Shown: positions 44,467 to 52,845 of the stretch, one piece after another
Numbering within the stretch: position 1 is the first letter of the stretch
Layout of the letters: each line of letters starts with the position of its first letter
Source of the DNA: Oceanicaulis sp. MMSF_3324
GTDB taxonomy: Bacteria; Pseudomonadota; Alphaproteobacteria; Caulobacterales; Maricaulaceae
DNA: 64,000 nucleotides
Assembly: GCF_030733545.1 (NCBI RefSeq)
Contig: NZ_JASHIU010000006.1
Coordinates: forward strand, 103,119-167,118
Reading direction: 5' to 3'
The notes under the pieces: model-generated
Databases searched by the model: none
What the model saw: the letters and a program-made list of their open reading frames with translations, nothing else
What the model was told of the DNA's origin: nothing
Translations under genes and position numbers: made by a program

Positions 44467-45824
44467 GCCCGAAATACCCCCTGCTGACTTCACCTGCCCG
44501 CATCGCCGTCATCGGCGCAGGGGTTTCCGGTCTCGGCGCCGCTTGGGCGCTCCGCAATGTCCATGATGTGACCGTCTTCGAGAAACGTGACCGGCTTGGC
44601 GGCCACGCCAATACCGTCAGTATCGACTATGATGGCATCCCGATTGATGTGGATACCGGCTTCATTGTCTTCAATCCGCTCAATTATCCCAATCTCATCG
44701 CCTTGTTCGATCATCTCGGCGTTGAGAGTTATCGAACCGATATGAGCTTCGGCTTCAGCCTGGATCGCCAGTTTGAATGGTCATCGAATGGATTGTCGGG
44801 ACTGTTCGCGGATCCGTCCAATCTTTTCAACCTGCGCTTTCTGGGCATGTTGTGCGACATCCTGACGTTTAACAGCCAGGCGCAGAAAGACCTTGAATCC
44901 AATGGTTTTGAAGGGCTGAGCCTCGGGCAATATCTCGACAAGCTGGGACTGGGCGAGGCCTTCCGGACCCAATACCTGTTGCCCATGGGGGCAGCCATCT
45001 GGTCCACCTCCGAACACGCCATGACCGATTATCCGGCCGAGACATTCGTGCGGTTTTTCAAGAATCACCGCCTAATGCATGCCGAACGCCCCAAATGGCA
45101 TACCGTCAAAGGCGGAAGCCGGACCTATGTCCGCAAGCTTGAAGCCGATCTTGTCGATGCAGATGTGAGCTTTCAGAGTGAAGCGGTCAGCGTTCGGCGC
45201 GATGAGACCGGCGTTCATGTCACGGACGCCGAGGGCCAGACCCACCAATTTGATGAGGTCATTCTGGCCTGTCATTCCGATCAGGCGCTACGCCTGCTTT
45301 CGGACGCGGACGAGGACGAACAGCAGATGCTGGGCGCGATCCGCTACGGCGCCAACGAAGCGGTTCTGCATTGTGACACGACTTTGACGCCGGCGCGTCC
45401 GGGCGCGCAGGCAGCCTGGACCTATCTGCGTGAGGGCGGCGAAGAGGCTGCCGTCACCTATGACATGAACCGGCTGCAGGGCATCCGTTCTGATAAGCCC
45501 CTGTACGTGACGCTGAACCCGGTGCGCCAGCCGCGTGAGGAAACGGTTTTCGGGCGCTACCAATATGACCACCCCCAATTCAATGCGCCTGCCCTGGCGG
45601 CGCAACGCATCTTCAACTCAATCCAGGGCGTGCGCCGTACCTGGTTCGCCGGCGCCTGGCTGGGCTATGGCTTCCATGAGGACGGGTTCCGTTCGGGTCT
45701 GCGCGTGGCGCTGAGACTGGGCGGCCAGATACCCTGGGACTTCGCCGAAGGCGATGTGGATGGCGGTCATTGGGCGCGCCCTCAACCGTATCAATCACCG
45801 GCAGCCCGGATTGCGGCCGAATAA
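44463..45824 (+). CDS. FAD-dependent amine-oxidase-like oxidoreductase
   Basis: A 453-residue flavoprotein with the Rossmann motif IAVIGAGVSGLGAAWAL, EKRDRLGGHANTV and a C-terminal FAD contact WFAGAWLGYGFHEDGFRSGLRV. The set photolyase, this enzyme, DUF1365 and cyclopropane-fatty-acid synthase recurs in light- or singlet-oxygen-controlled clusters of proteobacteria; the enzyme has been suggested to act on membrane lipids, but its reaction is not known to me. ATG 44463 overlaps the photolyase stop (ATGA). Confidence 0.88.
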   Translation: MSPKYPLLTSPARIAVIGAGVSGLGAAWALRNVHDVTVFEKRDRLGGHANTVSIDYDGIPIDVDTGFIVFNPLNYPNLIALFDHLGVESYRTDMSFGFSLDRQFEWSSNGLSGLFADPSNLFNLRFLGMLCDILTFNSQAQKDLESNGFEGLSLGQYLDKLGLGEAFRTQYLLPMGAAIWSTSEHAMTDYPAETFVRFFKNHRLMHAERPKWHTVKGGSRTYVRKLEADLVDADVSFQSEAVSVRRDETGVHVTDAEGQTHQFDEVILACHSDQALRLLSDADEDEQQMLGAIRYGANEAVLHCDTTLTPARPGAQAAWTYLREGGEEAAVTYDMNRLQGIRSDKPLYVTLNPVRQPREETVFGRYQYDHPQFNAPALAAQRIFNSIQGVRRTWFAGAWLGYGFHEDGFRSGLRVALRLGGQIPWDFAEGDVDGGHWARPQPYQSPAARIAAE

Positions 45825-45825
45825 G

Positions 45826-46653
45826 ATGGCTGACGCTCTCACTCCTCCTGGCGCGCTGTATCTGGGCAAGACCGTGCACGAACGGCGTGCGCCCTTCTTT
45901 CACCGGTTCAGCTACCGGCTGGGATCGATCCTCTTGGATCTGGACCGTCTGACAGAAGCGAGCGGTTTGAGCCGGTTCTTCTCGGTCGGTCGGTTCAATC
46001 TTTATAGCTTCGAGCCCAAGGATCATGGCCCGCGCGATGGCGGAGACCTGTCTCAATGGGCGCGCGACCTGCTCGCATCGCACGATGTCGCGCTCGCGCC
46101 AGACGACACGATCACTCTGCTCAGTGCTCCGCGCGTCCTCGGCTATCAGTTCAATCCGCTGTCGATCTATTTCGCAGCAGCCCCGAATGGCCGTCTGAAA
46201 GGCGTGATCTATCAAGTCCACAACACATTCGGCGACAGCCATTGCTATGTGGCCAAGGCGTGTGACGCCCCTGTGCAGACCCATGACGCGGAGAAGGTGT
46301 TTCACGTCTCTCCCTTCTTCGACCGGGAAGGACGCTATGAATTCACCCTGCGCGAGCCGGATGAACGCTTCCACCTGACGATTTTCAAGCAGCGCGAAGA
46401 CGGGCCCGATTTTCTGGCGACCATGGCGTTAAAGCGCCAGGCCCTGACTACGCCCAAGCTTCTGCGCCTGTTCGTCACCCAGCCCTTCTCCAGCCTGAAG
46501 ACCATTCTCGCCATTCATTGGGAGGCGCTGCGCCTGTGGATCAAGGGGGCCGTGTATCACTCGCGTGATGCGACACACCCGGAAGCCTCTCAGGCGCATC
46601 GTGTTTCCCGGTCCGACCGCTCTGGATTTGGCGTCGGACGGAATTCATTGTAA
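45826..46653 (+). CDS. DUF1365 domain protein
   Basis: A 275-residue protein of the DUF1365 family, with PGALYLGKTVHERRAPFFHRFSY, the motif SAPRVLGYQFNPLSIYF and YQVHNTFGDSHCYV. It is an almost invariant neighbour of the flavoprotein and the cyclopropane-fatty-acid synthase, which points to a joint lipid modification. No catalytic residues are known to me. ATG 45826 starts 1 nt after the preceding stop; an in-frame start inside the upstream gene (45754) is rejected because the added residues are unlike the family. Confidence 0.87.
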   Translation: MADALTPPGALYLGKTVHERRAPFFHRFSYRLGSILLDLDRLTEASGLSRFFSVGRFNLYSFEPKDHGPRDGGDLSQWARDLLASHDVALAPDDTITLLSAPRVLGYQFNPLSIYFAAAPNGRLKGVIYQVHNTFGDSHCYVAKACDAPVQTHDAEKVFHVSPFFDREGRYEFTLREPDERFHLTIFKQREDGPDFLATMALKRQALTTPKLLRLFVTQPFSSLKTILAIHWEALRLWIKGAVYHSRDATHPEASQAHRVSRSDRSGFGVGRNSL

Positions 46654-46694
46654 ACTTAACGTTATACGCCTTTGCGTAACCGACGGAGCCGCCC

Positions 46695-47936
46695 ATGACC
46701 GACTTCGCCGCCGACCCGCTGGTGCGGGCTGATTCTTCGGCTGTTATCGACCGCCTCAAAGGTGTGCCGCGCGGGGTTCGCTTGACCCTTCGCATGCTGC
46801 TCAAGCTGAAAGTAGGCACACTCACTGTCCGACTGCCTGATGGACGCGCCGTGCAGTTCGAAGGGCGACGCAGCGGTCCGGACGCCGTCATGGAGCTCAA
46901 CAACTACTCGGTGGTTCGAAAGGTCATCTCCGGCGGCGATGTGGGCTTTGCCGAAAGCTATATGGACGGCGACTGGACCACGCCCGATCTCGCGGCCGTC
47001 CTGACCGTCTTCTCGGCCAATCTGGACGAAATGGCGCATATCACGCGCGGCGGCCCGATCACGCGCTTCTTCCACTGGCTGTATCATCTCAGCCGCGCCA
47101 ATACGAAGTCCCAGGCGCGCAAGAACATCGAGGCCCATTACGATCTGGGTAATGATTTCTATGAGCTCTGGCTGGACGAGACGATGACGTATTCATCGGC
47201 CCGCTTCACCGACGGCGTAACCGCGCTCAAGGACGCTCAGAGCCAGAAATACGCCGCCCTCGCCCGGTCGATTGACCTGCAGCCTGATCATCATGTTCTC
47301 GAGATCGGATGTGGCTGGGGCGGGTTCGCCGAGTACGCTGCTGGCGAGGTCGGCGCGCACGTGACCTGTCTCACTCTCTCGCCCGCCCAACGCGACTACG
47401 CCATTGCGCGCATGGAGCGACTGGGACTGTCCGACAAGGTGGACATCAAGCTTCAGGACTATCGCGACGAAACCGGAACCTATGACCGGGTCGCCTCGAT
47501 CGAGATGTTTGAAGCGGTCGGTCAGGAGTTCTGGCCGAGCTTTTTCACCAAGGTGTCCGATGTCCTCAAGCCCGGCGGCAAGGCCGGACTTCAGATCATC
47601 ACCATTCGGGACGATCTTTTCGAGACCTATTCCAAGCGCGCCGATTTCATCCAGCGCTATATTTTCCCCGGCGGCATGATGCCCAGCGTGGAGAAGCTGG
47701 AAGAGTGCTTCAGCTCGGCCAATCTGGATCTTGAGAAAACCGACCAGTTCGGACTGGACTACGCCGACACGCTGAAGGTCTGGAAAGAGCGCTTCAATGA
47801 GGCCTGGCCCAGAATCAAGCCGATGGGTTTCGATGAACGCTTCAAATGCATGTGGGATTTCTATCTCGCCTATTGCGAGGCGGGATTCCGCACGGGGCGC
47901 ATTGATGTGGGCCAGTTCACGGTCTCTCGCGCCTGA
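46695..47936 (+). CDS. cfa: Cyclopropane-fatty-acid-phospholipid synthase family protein
   Basis: SAM-dependent enzyme that adds a methylene group to unsaturated acyl chains of membrane phospholipids. The 413 residues have an N-terminal lipid-binding region with GGDVGFAESYMDGDW, then KNIEAHYDLGNDFYELWLDETMTYSSA, the SAM site VLEIGCGWGGFAEYAA and IEMFEAVGQEFWPSFF. In Rhodobacter the homologue belongs to the singlet-oxygen response. It follows DUF1365 by 41 nt and ends at the terminator 47953-47980. Confidence 0.92.
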   Translation: MTDFAADPLVRADSSAVIDRLKGVPRGVRLTLRMLLKLKVGTLTVRLPDGRAVQFEGRRSGPDAVMELNNYSVVRKVISGGDVGFAESYMDGDWTTPDLAAVLTVFSANLDEMAHITRGGPITRFFHWLYHLSRANTKSQARKNIEAHYDLGNDFYELWLDETMTYSSARFTDGVTALKDAQSQKYAALARSIDLQPDHHVLEIGCGWGGFAEYAAGEVGAHVTCLTLSPAQRDYAIARMERLGLSDKVDIKLQDYRDETGTYDRVASIEMFEAVGQEFWPSFFTKVSDVLKPGGKAGLQIITIRDDLFETYSKRADFIQRYIFPGGMMPSVEKLEECFSSANLDLEKTDQFGLDYADTLKVWKERFNEAWPRIKPMGFDERFKCMWDFYLAYCEAGFRTGRIDVGQFTVSRA

Positions 47937-47952
47937 GGCCAAAGCATTCAAG

Positions 47953-47980
47953 AAAAAGCCCGCTTTGCAGCGGGCTTTTT
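47953..47980 (+). terminator. Bidirectional terminator between the two stress operons
   Basis: A 12-bp stem AAAAAGCCCGCT/AGCGGGCTTTTT (47953-47964 with 47969-47980) with loop TTGC, and T runs on both strands. It closes the rightward photolyase-cfa operon and the leftward ChrR-SDR operon, whose last stop codon (47981-47983) touches it. Confidence 0.93.
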
Positions 47981-48769
47981 TTATTCTGGCGGTTTGTCCC
48001 AGCCCGTCTGTTTGCGCACCAAGGCGATGTGCCAGCTTCTCGGCAGGGCGTAGATCAGCTTGAGCGCCCAGGTGAAGCGCCGTGGAAAGGTGATCTCGAA
48101 CCGGGATCGCGTCATGCCCCTGGCGATGCGATTGGCCGCGGTTTCGGCGCTGACCATGAAGGGCTTGGGAAAGTCATTGTCATCCTGGGCAGGCGTATCC
48201 ACGAAGCCCGGCGTAACGCACTGCACGTGTACGCCATAGCGATGCAGTTCGATCGCCAGCCCTTCCGACATGTTCAGCAGACCGGCTTTCGTGGCGCCAT
48301 AGGCCGTCGCCGTGGGCATGCCGCCAAAGGCGGTGGCGGATGACACGATGACGATCTGGCCGGATCGGCGCGCGCACATGCGCGGCGTGAGCGCGCAGAT
48401 GCAGGCCGCTGCGCCCTTGAGATTGACGTCAAAGGTCTTGGCGTAATCCTCGAAACGGGGATTTTCCGCATTGATCGAAAGATAGACCCCGGCATTCAGG
48501 ATGGCGCGTGCGATCGGTCCATGGTCGGTCTCAATCGCCTCCACGGTAGCTTCGACGGCCTTGTCGTCCGTAATGTCCACCGGATAGGCGAAGACCTTGC
48601 CCGGATACTGGTCCGCCAGTGTCTTGAGCTTGTCTTCGCTTCGAGCCGAAATGGCGACGCGCCAGCCGTTTGAAACGAGATTGACGATCAGGGCTTCGCC
48701 AATGCCCGAGCTTGCGCCGGTCAGCCAGCACACCCCGTCGGATGGTTTTGCAGGGACAGGCGCACTCAT
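47981..48769 (-). CDS. Short-chain dehydrogenase/reductase
   Basis: NAD(P)-dependent oxidoreductase of 262 residues with a Rossmann fold: WLTGASSGIGEALI near the start, LNAGVY for the NAG motif, catalytic Ser in IVIVSSATAF and Tyr-x3-Lys in AYGATKAGL. Substrate unknown. A C-terminal hydrophobic stretch (FTWALKLIYALPRSWHIALV) suggests membrane contact. It is the last gene of the leftward stress operon, 9 nt after the FeS photolyase gene. Confidence 0.9.
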   Translation of the reverse strand: MSAPVPAKPSDGVCWLTGASSGIGEALIVNLVSNGWRVAISARSEDKLKTLADQYPGKVFAYPVDITDDKAVEATVEAIETDHGPIARAILNAGVYLSINAENPRFEDYAKTFDVNLKGAAACICALTPRMCARRSGQIVIVSSATAFGGMPTATAYGATKAGLLNMSEGLAIELHRYGVHVQCVTPGFVDTPAQDDNDFPKPFMVSAETAANRIARGMTRSRFEITFPRRFTWALKLIYALPRSWHIALVRKQTGWDKPPE

Positions 48770-48778
48770 GACAGATCC

Positions 48779-50308
48779 TTATTGCTCGATGCCGATGCGT
48801 TTGAAGAAACGCTGGCTGTCATCACGGACGGCTTCGCGCTTGTCATCGCTCATCCGATCCAGGGTCTTGTAGATCATGGACAAACGATGATTGCCCTCCA
48901 GCCGTTCCCGGTTTTCCATCAGGAAGTTCCAGTACAAATAGTTGAACGGACAGGCCTTGGGGCCGTTCTTCTTGCTCATGGCATAGCTGCACTGCTTGCA
49001 GTGGTCGCTCATCTTGTTGATGTAGCTGCCTGATGCGGCATAGGGCTTGGTCGCCATCAACCCGCCATCGGCGAACAGGGCCATGCCATGCGTATTGGGC
49101 GCTTCGACCCATTCATACGCATCAGCATAGACCGCCAGATACCATTCATTGACCGCCTTGGGGTCGATGCCGGCCAGCAATGCGAAATTGCCTGTAATCA
49201 TCAGTCGCTGGATATGATGGGCATAGGCGTGCTTGCGGGTGGTGGTGACCACATCCCGGACACACGCCATATCGGTGTCCGCTGACCAATAGAAGTCCGG
49301 CAGCGGCCGATCGGCCTCCAGCGCGTTGCGCTCTAGATAATCCGGCATGAAACGCCAGTAGATGCCGCGCACATATTCACGCCAGCCCAGGATCTGACGA
49401 ATGAACCCCTCGACGGCGTTCAGCGGCGCGCGTCCTTGCTTGTAGGCGGTTTCGGCGCGCTGGCAGACATCAAGCGGATCGAGCAGGCCGGCATTGAGAT
49501 ATAGCGACAGGACCGAATGGAACAGAAAGGCTTCGCCCTGTTTCAGCGCGTCCTGATAATCGCCAAAGCAAGGCAGACCGTTCTTGATGAACCAATCGAG
49601 TTGCTCTTCGGCATCCTTATTCGTCACAGCGTAGCCAAAGGGTTCGAGCTCGCCAAAATGATCCGGGAATCGCTCCTCGACAAGCGAGAGAACGTCTTGG
49701 GTCATGGCGTCCGGGTCGACGAAGGCGCGCTCAGGCAGGCTCACATCGTCGGGTAAGGATTTGCGATTGTCCTTGTCATAGTTCCACTGGCCGCCTTCAG
49801 GGTCGTCTCCGTCCATGAGCAGGCCGGTCTCGCGGCGCATTTCGCGATAGAAGTATTCCATCGTGAGACGTTTTCGGTCTTCCGCCCAGGCATTGAAACG
49901 GTCCAGGGAACAGATGAAGCGATCATCACGACGGATTTGCACTGAGCAGTCGAGATCCTCAGACCAACTGTCGAACTCGCATTTCAGACGGTATTCGCCC
50001 GGCTCCACGACCACGAGCGTATCGAACTCGCCTTCATCCAGAGCGCGTTCCACCTCCCCCTTCAGGGAGCCGGAATTGTCGGTGTCATCAAGGCGAACAT
50101 AGCGCACTGACTTGCCCTGCCCTTGCAGGCGAGACGCAAAATGGCGCATGGCGGAAAACAGGAAGGCGATCTTTTTCTTGTGATGGGGAACATAGCCAGC
50201 CTCCTCGGCCACTTCCGCCATCAGAACCAGATCGCCCTCTTCGTAATCGGCGAGGCTAGCGATCGTGTCGGTCAGCTGATCGCCCAGCACCAATCGCAGC
50301 GTAGCCAT
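48779..50308 (-). CDS. Cryptochrome/photolyase-related FeS protein (bacterial 6-4 photolyase type)
   Basis: A 509-residue member of the FeS-BCP group, whose Agrobacterium and Rhodobacter members repair 6-4 photoproducts or regulate photosynthesis. It starts LRLVLGDQLTDTIASL and continues with KKKIAFLFSAMRHFA; the iron-sulfur ligands are recognisable in HCKQCSYAMSKKNGPKACPF and the flavin domain around FIRQILGWREYVRGIYW. The cysteines of the cluster pattern are kept. Its start codon overlaps the upstream stop by one base (TGATG). Confidence 0.9.
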   Translation of the reverse strand: MATLRLVLGDQLTDTIASLADYEEGDLVLMAEVAEEAGYVPHHKKKIAFLFSAMRHFASRLQGQGKSVRYVRLDDTDNSGSLKGEVERALDEGEFDTLVVVEPGEYRLKCEFDSWSEDLDCSVQIRRDDRFICSLDRFNAWAEDRKRLTMEYFYREMRRETGLLMDGDDPEGGQWNYDKDNRKSLPDDVSLPERAFVDPDAMTQDVLSLVEERFPDHFGELEPFGYAVTNKDAEEQLDWFIKNGLPCFGDYQDALKQGEAFLFHSVLSLYLNAGLLDPLDVCQRAETAYKQGRAPLNAVEGFIRQILGWREYVRGIYWRFMPDYLERNALEADRPLPDFYWSADTDMACVRDVVTTTRKHAYAHHIQRLMITGNFALLAGIDPKAVNEWYLAVYADAYEWVEAPNTHGMALFADGGLMATKPYAASGSYINKMSDHCKQCSYAMSKKNGPKACPFNYLYWNFLMENRERLEGNHRLSMIYKTLDRMSDDKREAVRDDSQRFFKRIGIEQ

Positions 50309-51006
50309 CAGCCTTCCAACGGATTGGCGCGGCGCACATAGCGAACGGTCTGGCCACGCGCTTCAAATTCGCAACCGGCCCACCGGCCATTCTCGTCGTA
50401 CCAGAGATCAACCGTCAGATCGCTGATAAGGCGGTAACGGCGCGCATTGATGCGTTCGCCATCCGCCTCGAGCATTTCCTCGCCCAGATACTCCACCGTA
50501 ACTCCCAGTTCATCGCCATGCTCGGTATTCAGAATGGCGTATTCACCGGTTTCATAGCCATGCCAGTGGGAGCTCGGCAGAACCGAGAGCGGGAATTCCA
50601 GGGAGACCGACCCGTCTTCGGGCGCTTCACCCTGCACATCCAGACGGTCGCCGTCGCGCGCGGCGGACACATCATAGGTCTCTCCATCCTTGAGCGTTTC
50701 AGATTGTAGGGCGATCAGCTGACCGTCCCGCCACCTCTCTGAGGACTGGTGTTCATACCGAAAGACGGTGATCGGACCGACCCCCGCTCGAAGCTCGATA
50801 TCAATGGACACAAGCAGGTCGTCGCCCTGGCGCTGGAAGCTCAGCGCATGGGTGCCAAAGCGCGTATCGCCATTGCGATAGACATCAAAGACAATCTCTT
50901 CATTTTCGACCGGCGTGGGAAGCACGGGGCCGTCATCATTGAAGGCGAAAACCTCAAGAGACAGGGCGCCGGCCAGGCTCAGGCTCGTCAGAAAGGTCCG
51001 GAGCAT
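50308..51006 (-). CDS. DUF6134-like exported protein
   Basis: A 232-residue protein with a signal peptide (MLRTFLTSLSLAGALSLEVFAF) and an all-beta body: IVFDVYRNGDTRFGTHALSFQRQGD, an ELRAGVGPITVFRYEH strand pair and a closing LWYDENGRWAGCEFEARGQ. This pattern resembles DUF6134/DUF3108-type periplasmic proteins associated with lipid-stress clusters; the function is unknown to me. ATG 51006 is preceded by AAGGAGG, a strong ribosome site, so it is preferred over an upstream in-frame start at 51072 that would overlap the ChrR-like gene. Confidence 0.78.
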   Translation of the reverse strand: MLRTFLTSLSLAGALSLEVFAFNDDGPVLPTPVENEEIVFDVYRNGDTRFGTHALSFQRQGDDLLVSIDIELRAGVGPITVFRYEHQSSERWRDGQLIALQSETLKDGETYDVSAARDGDRLDVQGEAPEDGSVSLEFPLSVLPSSHWHGYETGEYAILNTEHGDELGVTVEYLGEEMLEADGERINARRYRLISDLTVDLWYDENGRWAGCEFEARGQTVRYVRRANPLEG

Positions 51007-51028
51007 CGGCTCCTCCTTGCTCGATCTA

Positions 51029-51688
51029 TCAGTTCTTATCCCAGCCGAGCATCCTGCTCGCCATGGCGACAACCGGATGGGTGAATTTCAGACGCCCCAT
51101 CTCCACGCTCAGACAGATGCAGGGGCCATCGTCATGCGCGCGCGGATTGTGTGTGAGGTTGGGATCGGCGTGGCACACATCGCCGCGGACATAGTCGCTA
51201 TGACCGTCATTAAACCCGCCTTCGAGAACAAGGGTCAGCTCTTCTGCCTCGTGGGTGTGTTCTGCGACTCCCCGGCCCGCGGGCAGGCTGAGCAGACGCA
51301 CGCGGACGCCCTCTTCCTCTAAGGTTTCAATCGGCATTTCCTTCACCCCGCCAACCTTGTTCATCCAGATAGGATGAGGATGGTCGTCCAGCACGGTGCG
51401 GAGCGCTGCCGGTAATTTGGCGAACAGGCCTTCAACCTCGGGCGCTTCTGAGGATTGCGCGGTGTCTGTGAAAACGCCCAGTTCGCGACTGATCGCGTCA
51501 AAGGCGCCCGGGCTCAGGGCGACGGGTTCGGTGTCTTCCAGCAAAGACCCCATGACCTGTTCCGCCTGGTTGAGCATGCGAAAGGCGTCCGCATTCATTT
51601 CAGCATGGCAAGCGGCCAGGACCTGGACCGCTTTTGGGGCGGCGCCGCTGGCCACATCCACCATCCAGGGGGCGTCAAGCATGTGCAT
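51029..51688 (-). CDS. ChrR-like cupin protein lacking the anti-sigma zinc cysteines
   Basis: A 219-residue protein aligned by eye with Rhodobacter ChrR, the anti-sigma factor of RpoE. The N-terminal half keeps the ASD outline (VASGAAPKAVQVLAACHAEM, then MGSLLEDTEPVALSPG), but the zinc motif HxxxCxxC reads HAEMNADA and the first His is not evident, so only one of four zinc ligands remains. The C-terminal cupin keeps its metal ligands: EHTHEAEE and LTHNP. ATG 51688 was chosen because GGAG lies 9 nt upstream; ATG 51709 is the alternative. First gene of the leftward operon; no sigma factor gene is adjacent. Confidence 0.82.
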   Translation of the reverse strand: MHMLDAPWMVDVASGAAPKAVQVLAACHAEMNADAFRMLNQAEQVMGSLLEDTEPVALSPGAFDAISRELGVFTDTAQSSEAPEVEGLFAKLPAALRTVLDDHPHPIWMNKVGGVKEMPIETLEEEGVRVRLLSLPAGRGVAEHTHEAEELTLVLEGGFNDGHSDYVRGDVCHADPNLTHNPRAHDDGPCICLSVEMGRLKFTHPVVAMASRMLGWDKN

Positions 51689-51715
51689 GTCAGGGCACTC
51701 CAATTTCATACTGAG

Positions 51716-51744
51716 TGTTACGCACACACACGCAAAATGGATCA
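51716..51744 (-). promoter_or_regulatory. Candidate ECF sigma (RpoE/ChrR-type) promoter for the chrR-like operon
   Basis: On the minus strand TGATCC (51744-51739), an 18-nt spacer, then TAACA (51720-51716), 28 nt before the ATG at 51688. It has the same -35 and the same 18-nt spacing as the element before the photolyase operon. Confidence 0.6.
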
Positions 51745-51828
51745 CGCCTGCGCGAAGCCCTGGCTGTTTTATTGCAGCAGGCCAGCCCAGTCCCTAGTTT
51801 GACGCCACATTGTCTTGTGAGGTTCGCC

Positions 51829-52836
51829 ATGTCCATTCGTCCCGCCCGCTCTGTCATCGACCTGATCGGCGATACGCCGCTGGTCCGTCTCAACAAGGTT
51901 TCCGATGAAACCGGCTGCGAGATTCTGGGCAAGGCGGAGTTCATGAATCCGGGCGGTTCGGTCAAGGACCGCGCGGCTCTGGGGATCATTCGCGAAGCCG
52001 AAGCCAGCGGTGCGCTCAAACCCGGCGGCACCATTGTCGAGGGCACGGCGGGCAACACCGGGATCGGTCTCGCCATGGTCGGGCGCGCCCTGGGCTACAG
52101 GGTCGTGATCGTCTTTCCGCGCACCCAGTCCCGGGAGAAGGCTGAAGCCATCCGGCTCATGGGCGCCGAGCTCATCCAGGTCGATGCCGTCCCCTATTCC
52201 AATCCGAACCATTATGCCCGCTATTCAGGCGCGCTTGCCGAAGAGCTCAACAAGACCGAACCCAATGGCGCGATCTGGGCGAACCAGTTCGACAATACCG
52301 CCAATCGTCGTGCGCACGCGGAAACGACCGGTCCGGAAATCTGGGATCAGACCGGCGGCAAGGTCGACGCCTTTGTAGCGGCTGTTGGCTCTGGCGGCAC
52401 GCTGGCTGGCGTATCTGATGCGCTCAAGGCGAAGAGCAAGGATGTGACCATTGCACTGGCAGATCCCGGCGGAGCCGCGCTTTACGGCTATTACGCCCAT
52501 GGCGAGCTGAAAGCTGAAGGCACGTCCATCACCGAAGGCATTGGACAGAGCCGGATCACGGGCAATCTTGAAGGCGCGCAGATAGATGAAGCCTTCCGCA
52601 TCACCGATGAAGAAGCGCTTGGCATCCTCTATGACCTTGTCCTTGAGGAAGGCCTTTGCCTGGGCGGGTCTGCCGGCGTGAACATCGCCGGAGCCGTGCG
52701 CCTGGCGCGCAAGATGGGGCCCGGTCATACGATTACGACGATCCTGTGCGATCACGGCTCGCGGTATCAGTCCAAGCTCTACAACCCGGAATTCCTGCGG
52801 GAAAAAGGGCTGCCGACCCCGACCTGGCTGGACTAG
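51829..52836 (+). CDS. Cysteine synthase (O-acetylserine sulfhydrylase family)
   Basis: PLP enzyme that forms cysteine from O-acetylserine and sulfide. The 335 residues contain the PLP Lys in NPGGSVKDRAAL, the substrate loop EGTAGNTGIGLA, a glycine-rich phosphate loop AVGSGGTLAGV and LCLGGSAGVNIAGA. It is close to CysK, but the GTAGNTG loop (in place of TSGNTG) and length also fit cysteine synthase A-like or cystathionine beta-synthase-like subgroups. ATG 51829 follows GAGG; the in-frame start at 51715 would cross the divergent promoter. Confidence 0.9.
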   Translation: MSIRPARSVIDLIGDTPLVRLNKVSDETGCEILGKAEFMNPGGSVKDRAALGIIREAEASGALKPGGTIVEGTAGNTGIGLAMVGRALGYRVVIVFPRTQSREKAEAIRLMGAELIQVDAVPYSNPNHYARYSGALAEELNKTEPNGAIWANQFDNTANRRAHAETTGPEIWDQTGGKVDAFVAAVGSGGTLAGVSDALKAKSKDVTIALADPGGAALYGYYAHGELKAEGTSITEGIGQSRITGNLEGAQIDEAFRITDEEALGILYDLVLEEGLCLGGSAGVNIAGAVRLARKMGPGHTITTILCDHGSRYQSKLYNPEFLREKGLPTPTWLD

Positions 52837-52845
52837 CTCAGGCGA

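Noticed and set aside
46660..46690. EcfG-like promoter (GGAAT-N15-CGTT) before the cyclopropane synthase gene
   Set aside because: The spacing is one base short of the usual general-stress pattern and the -35 is imperfect, so it does not reach the evidence standard.
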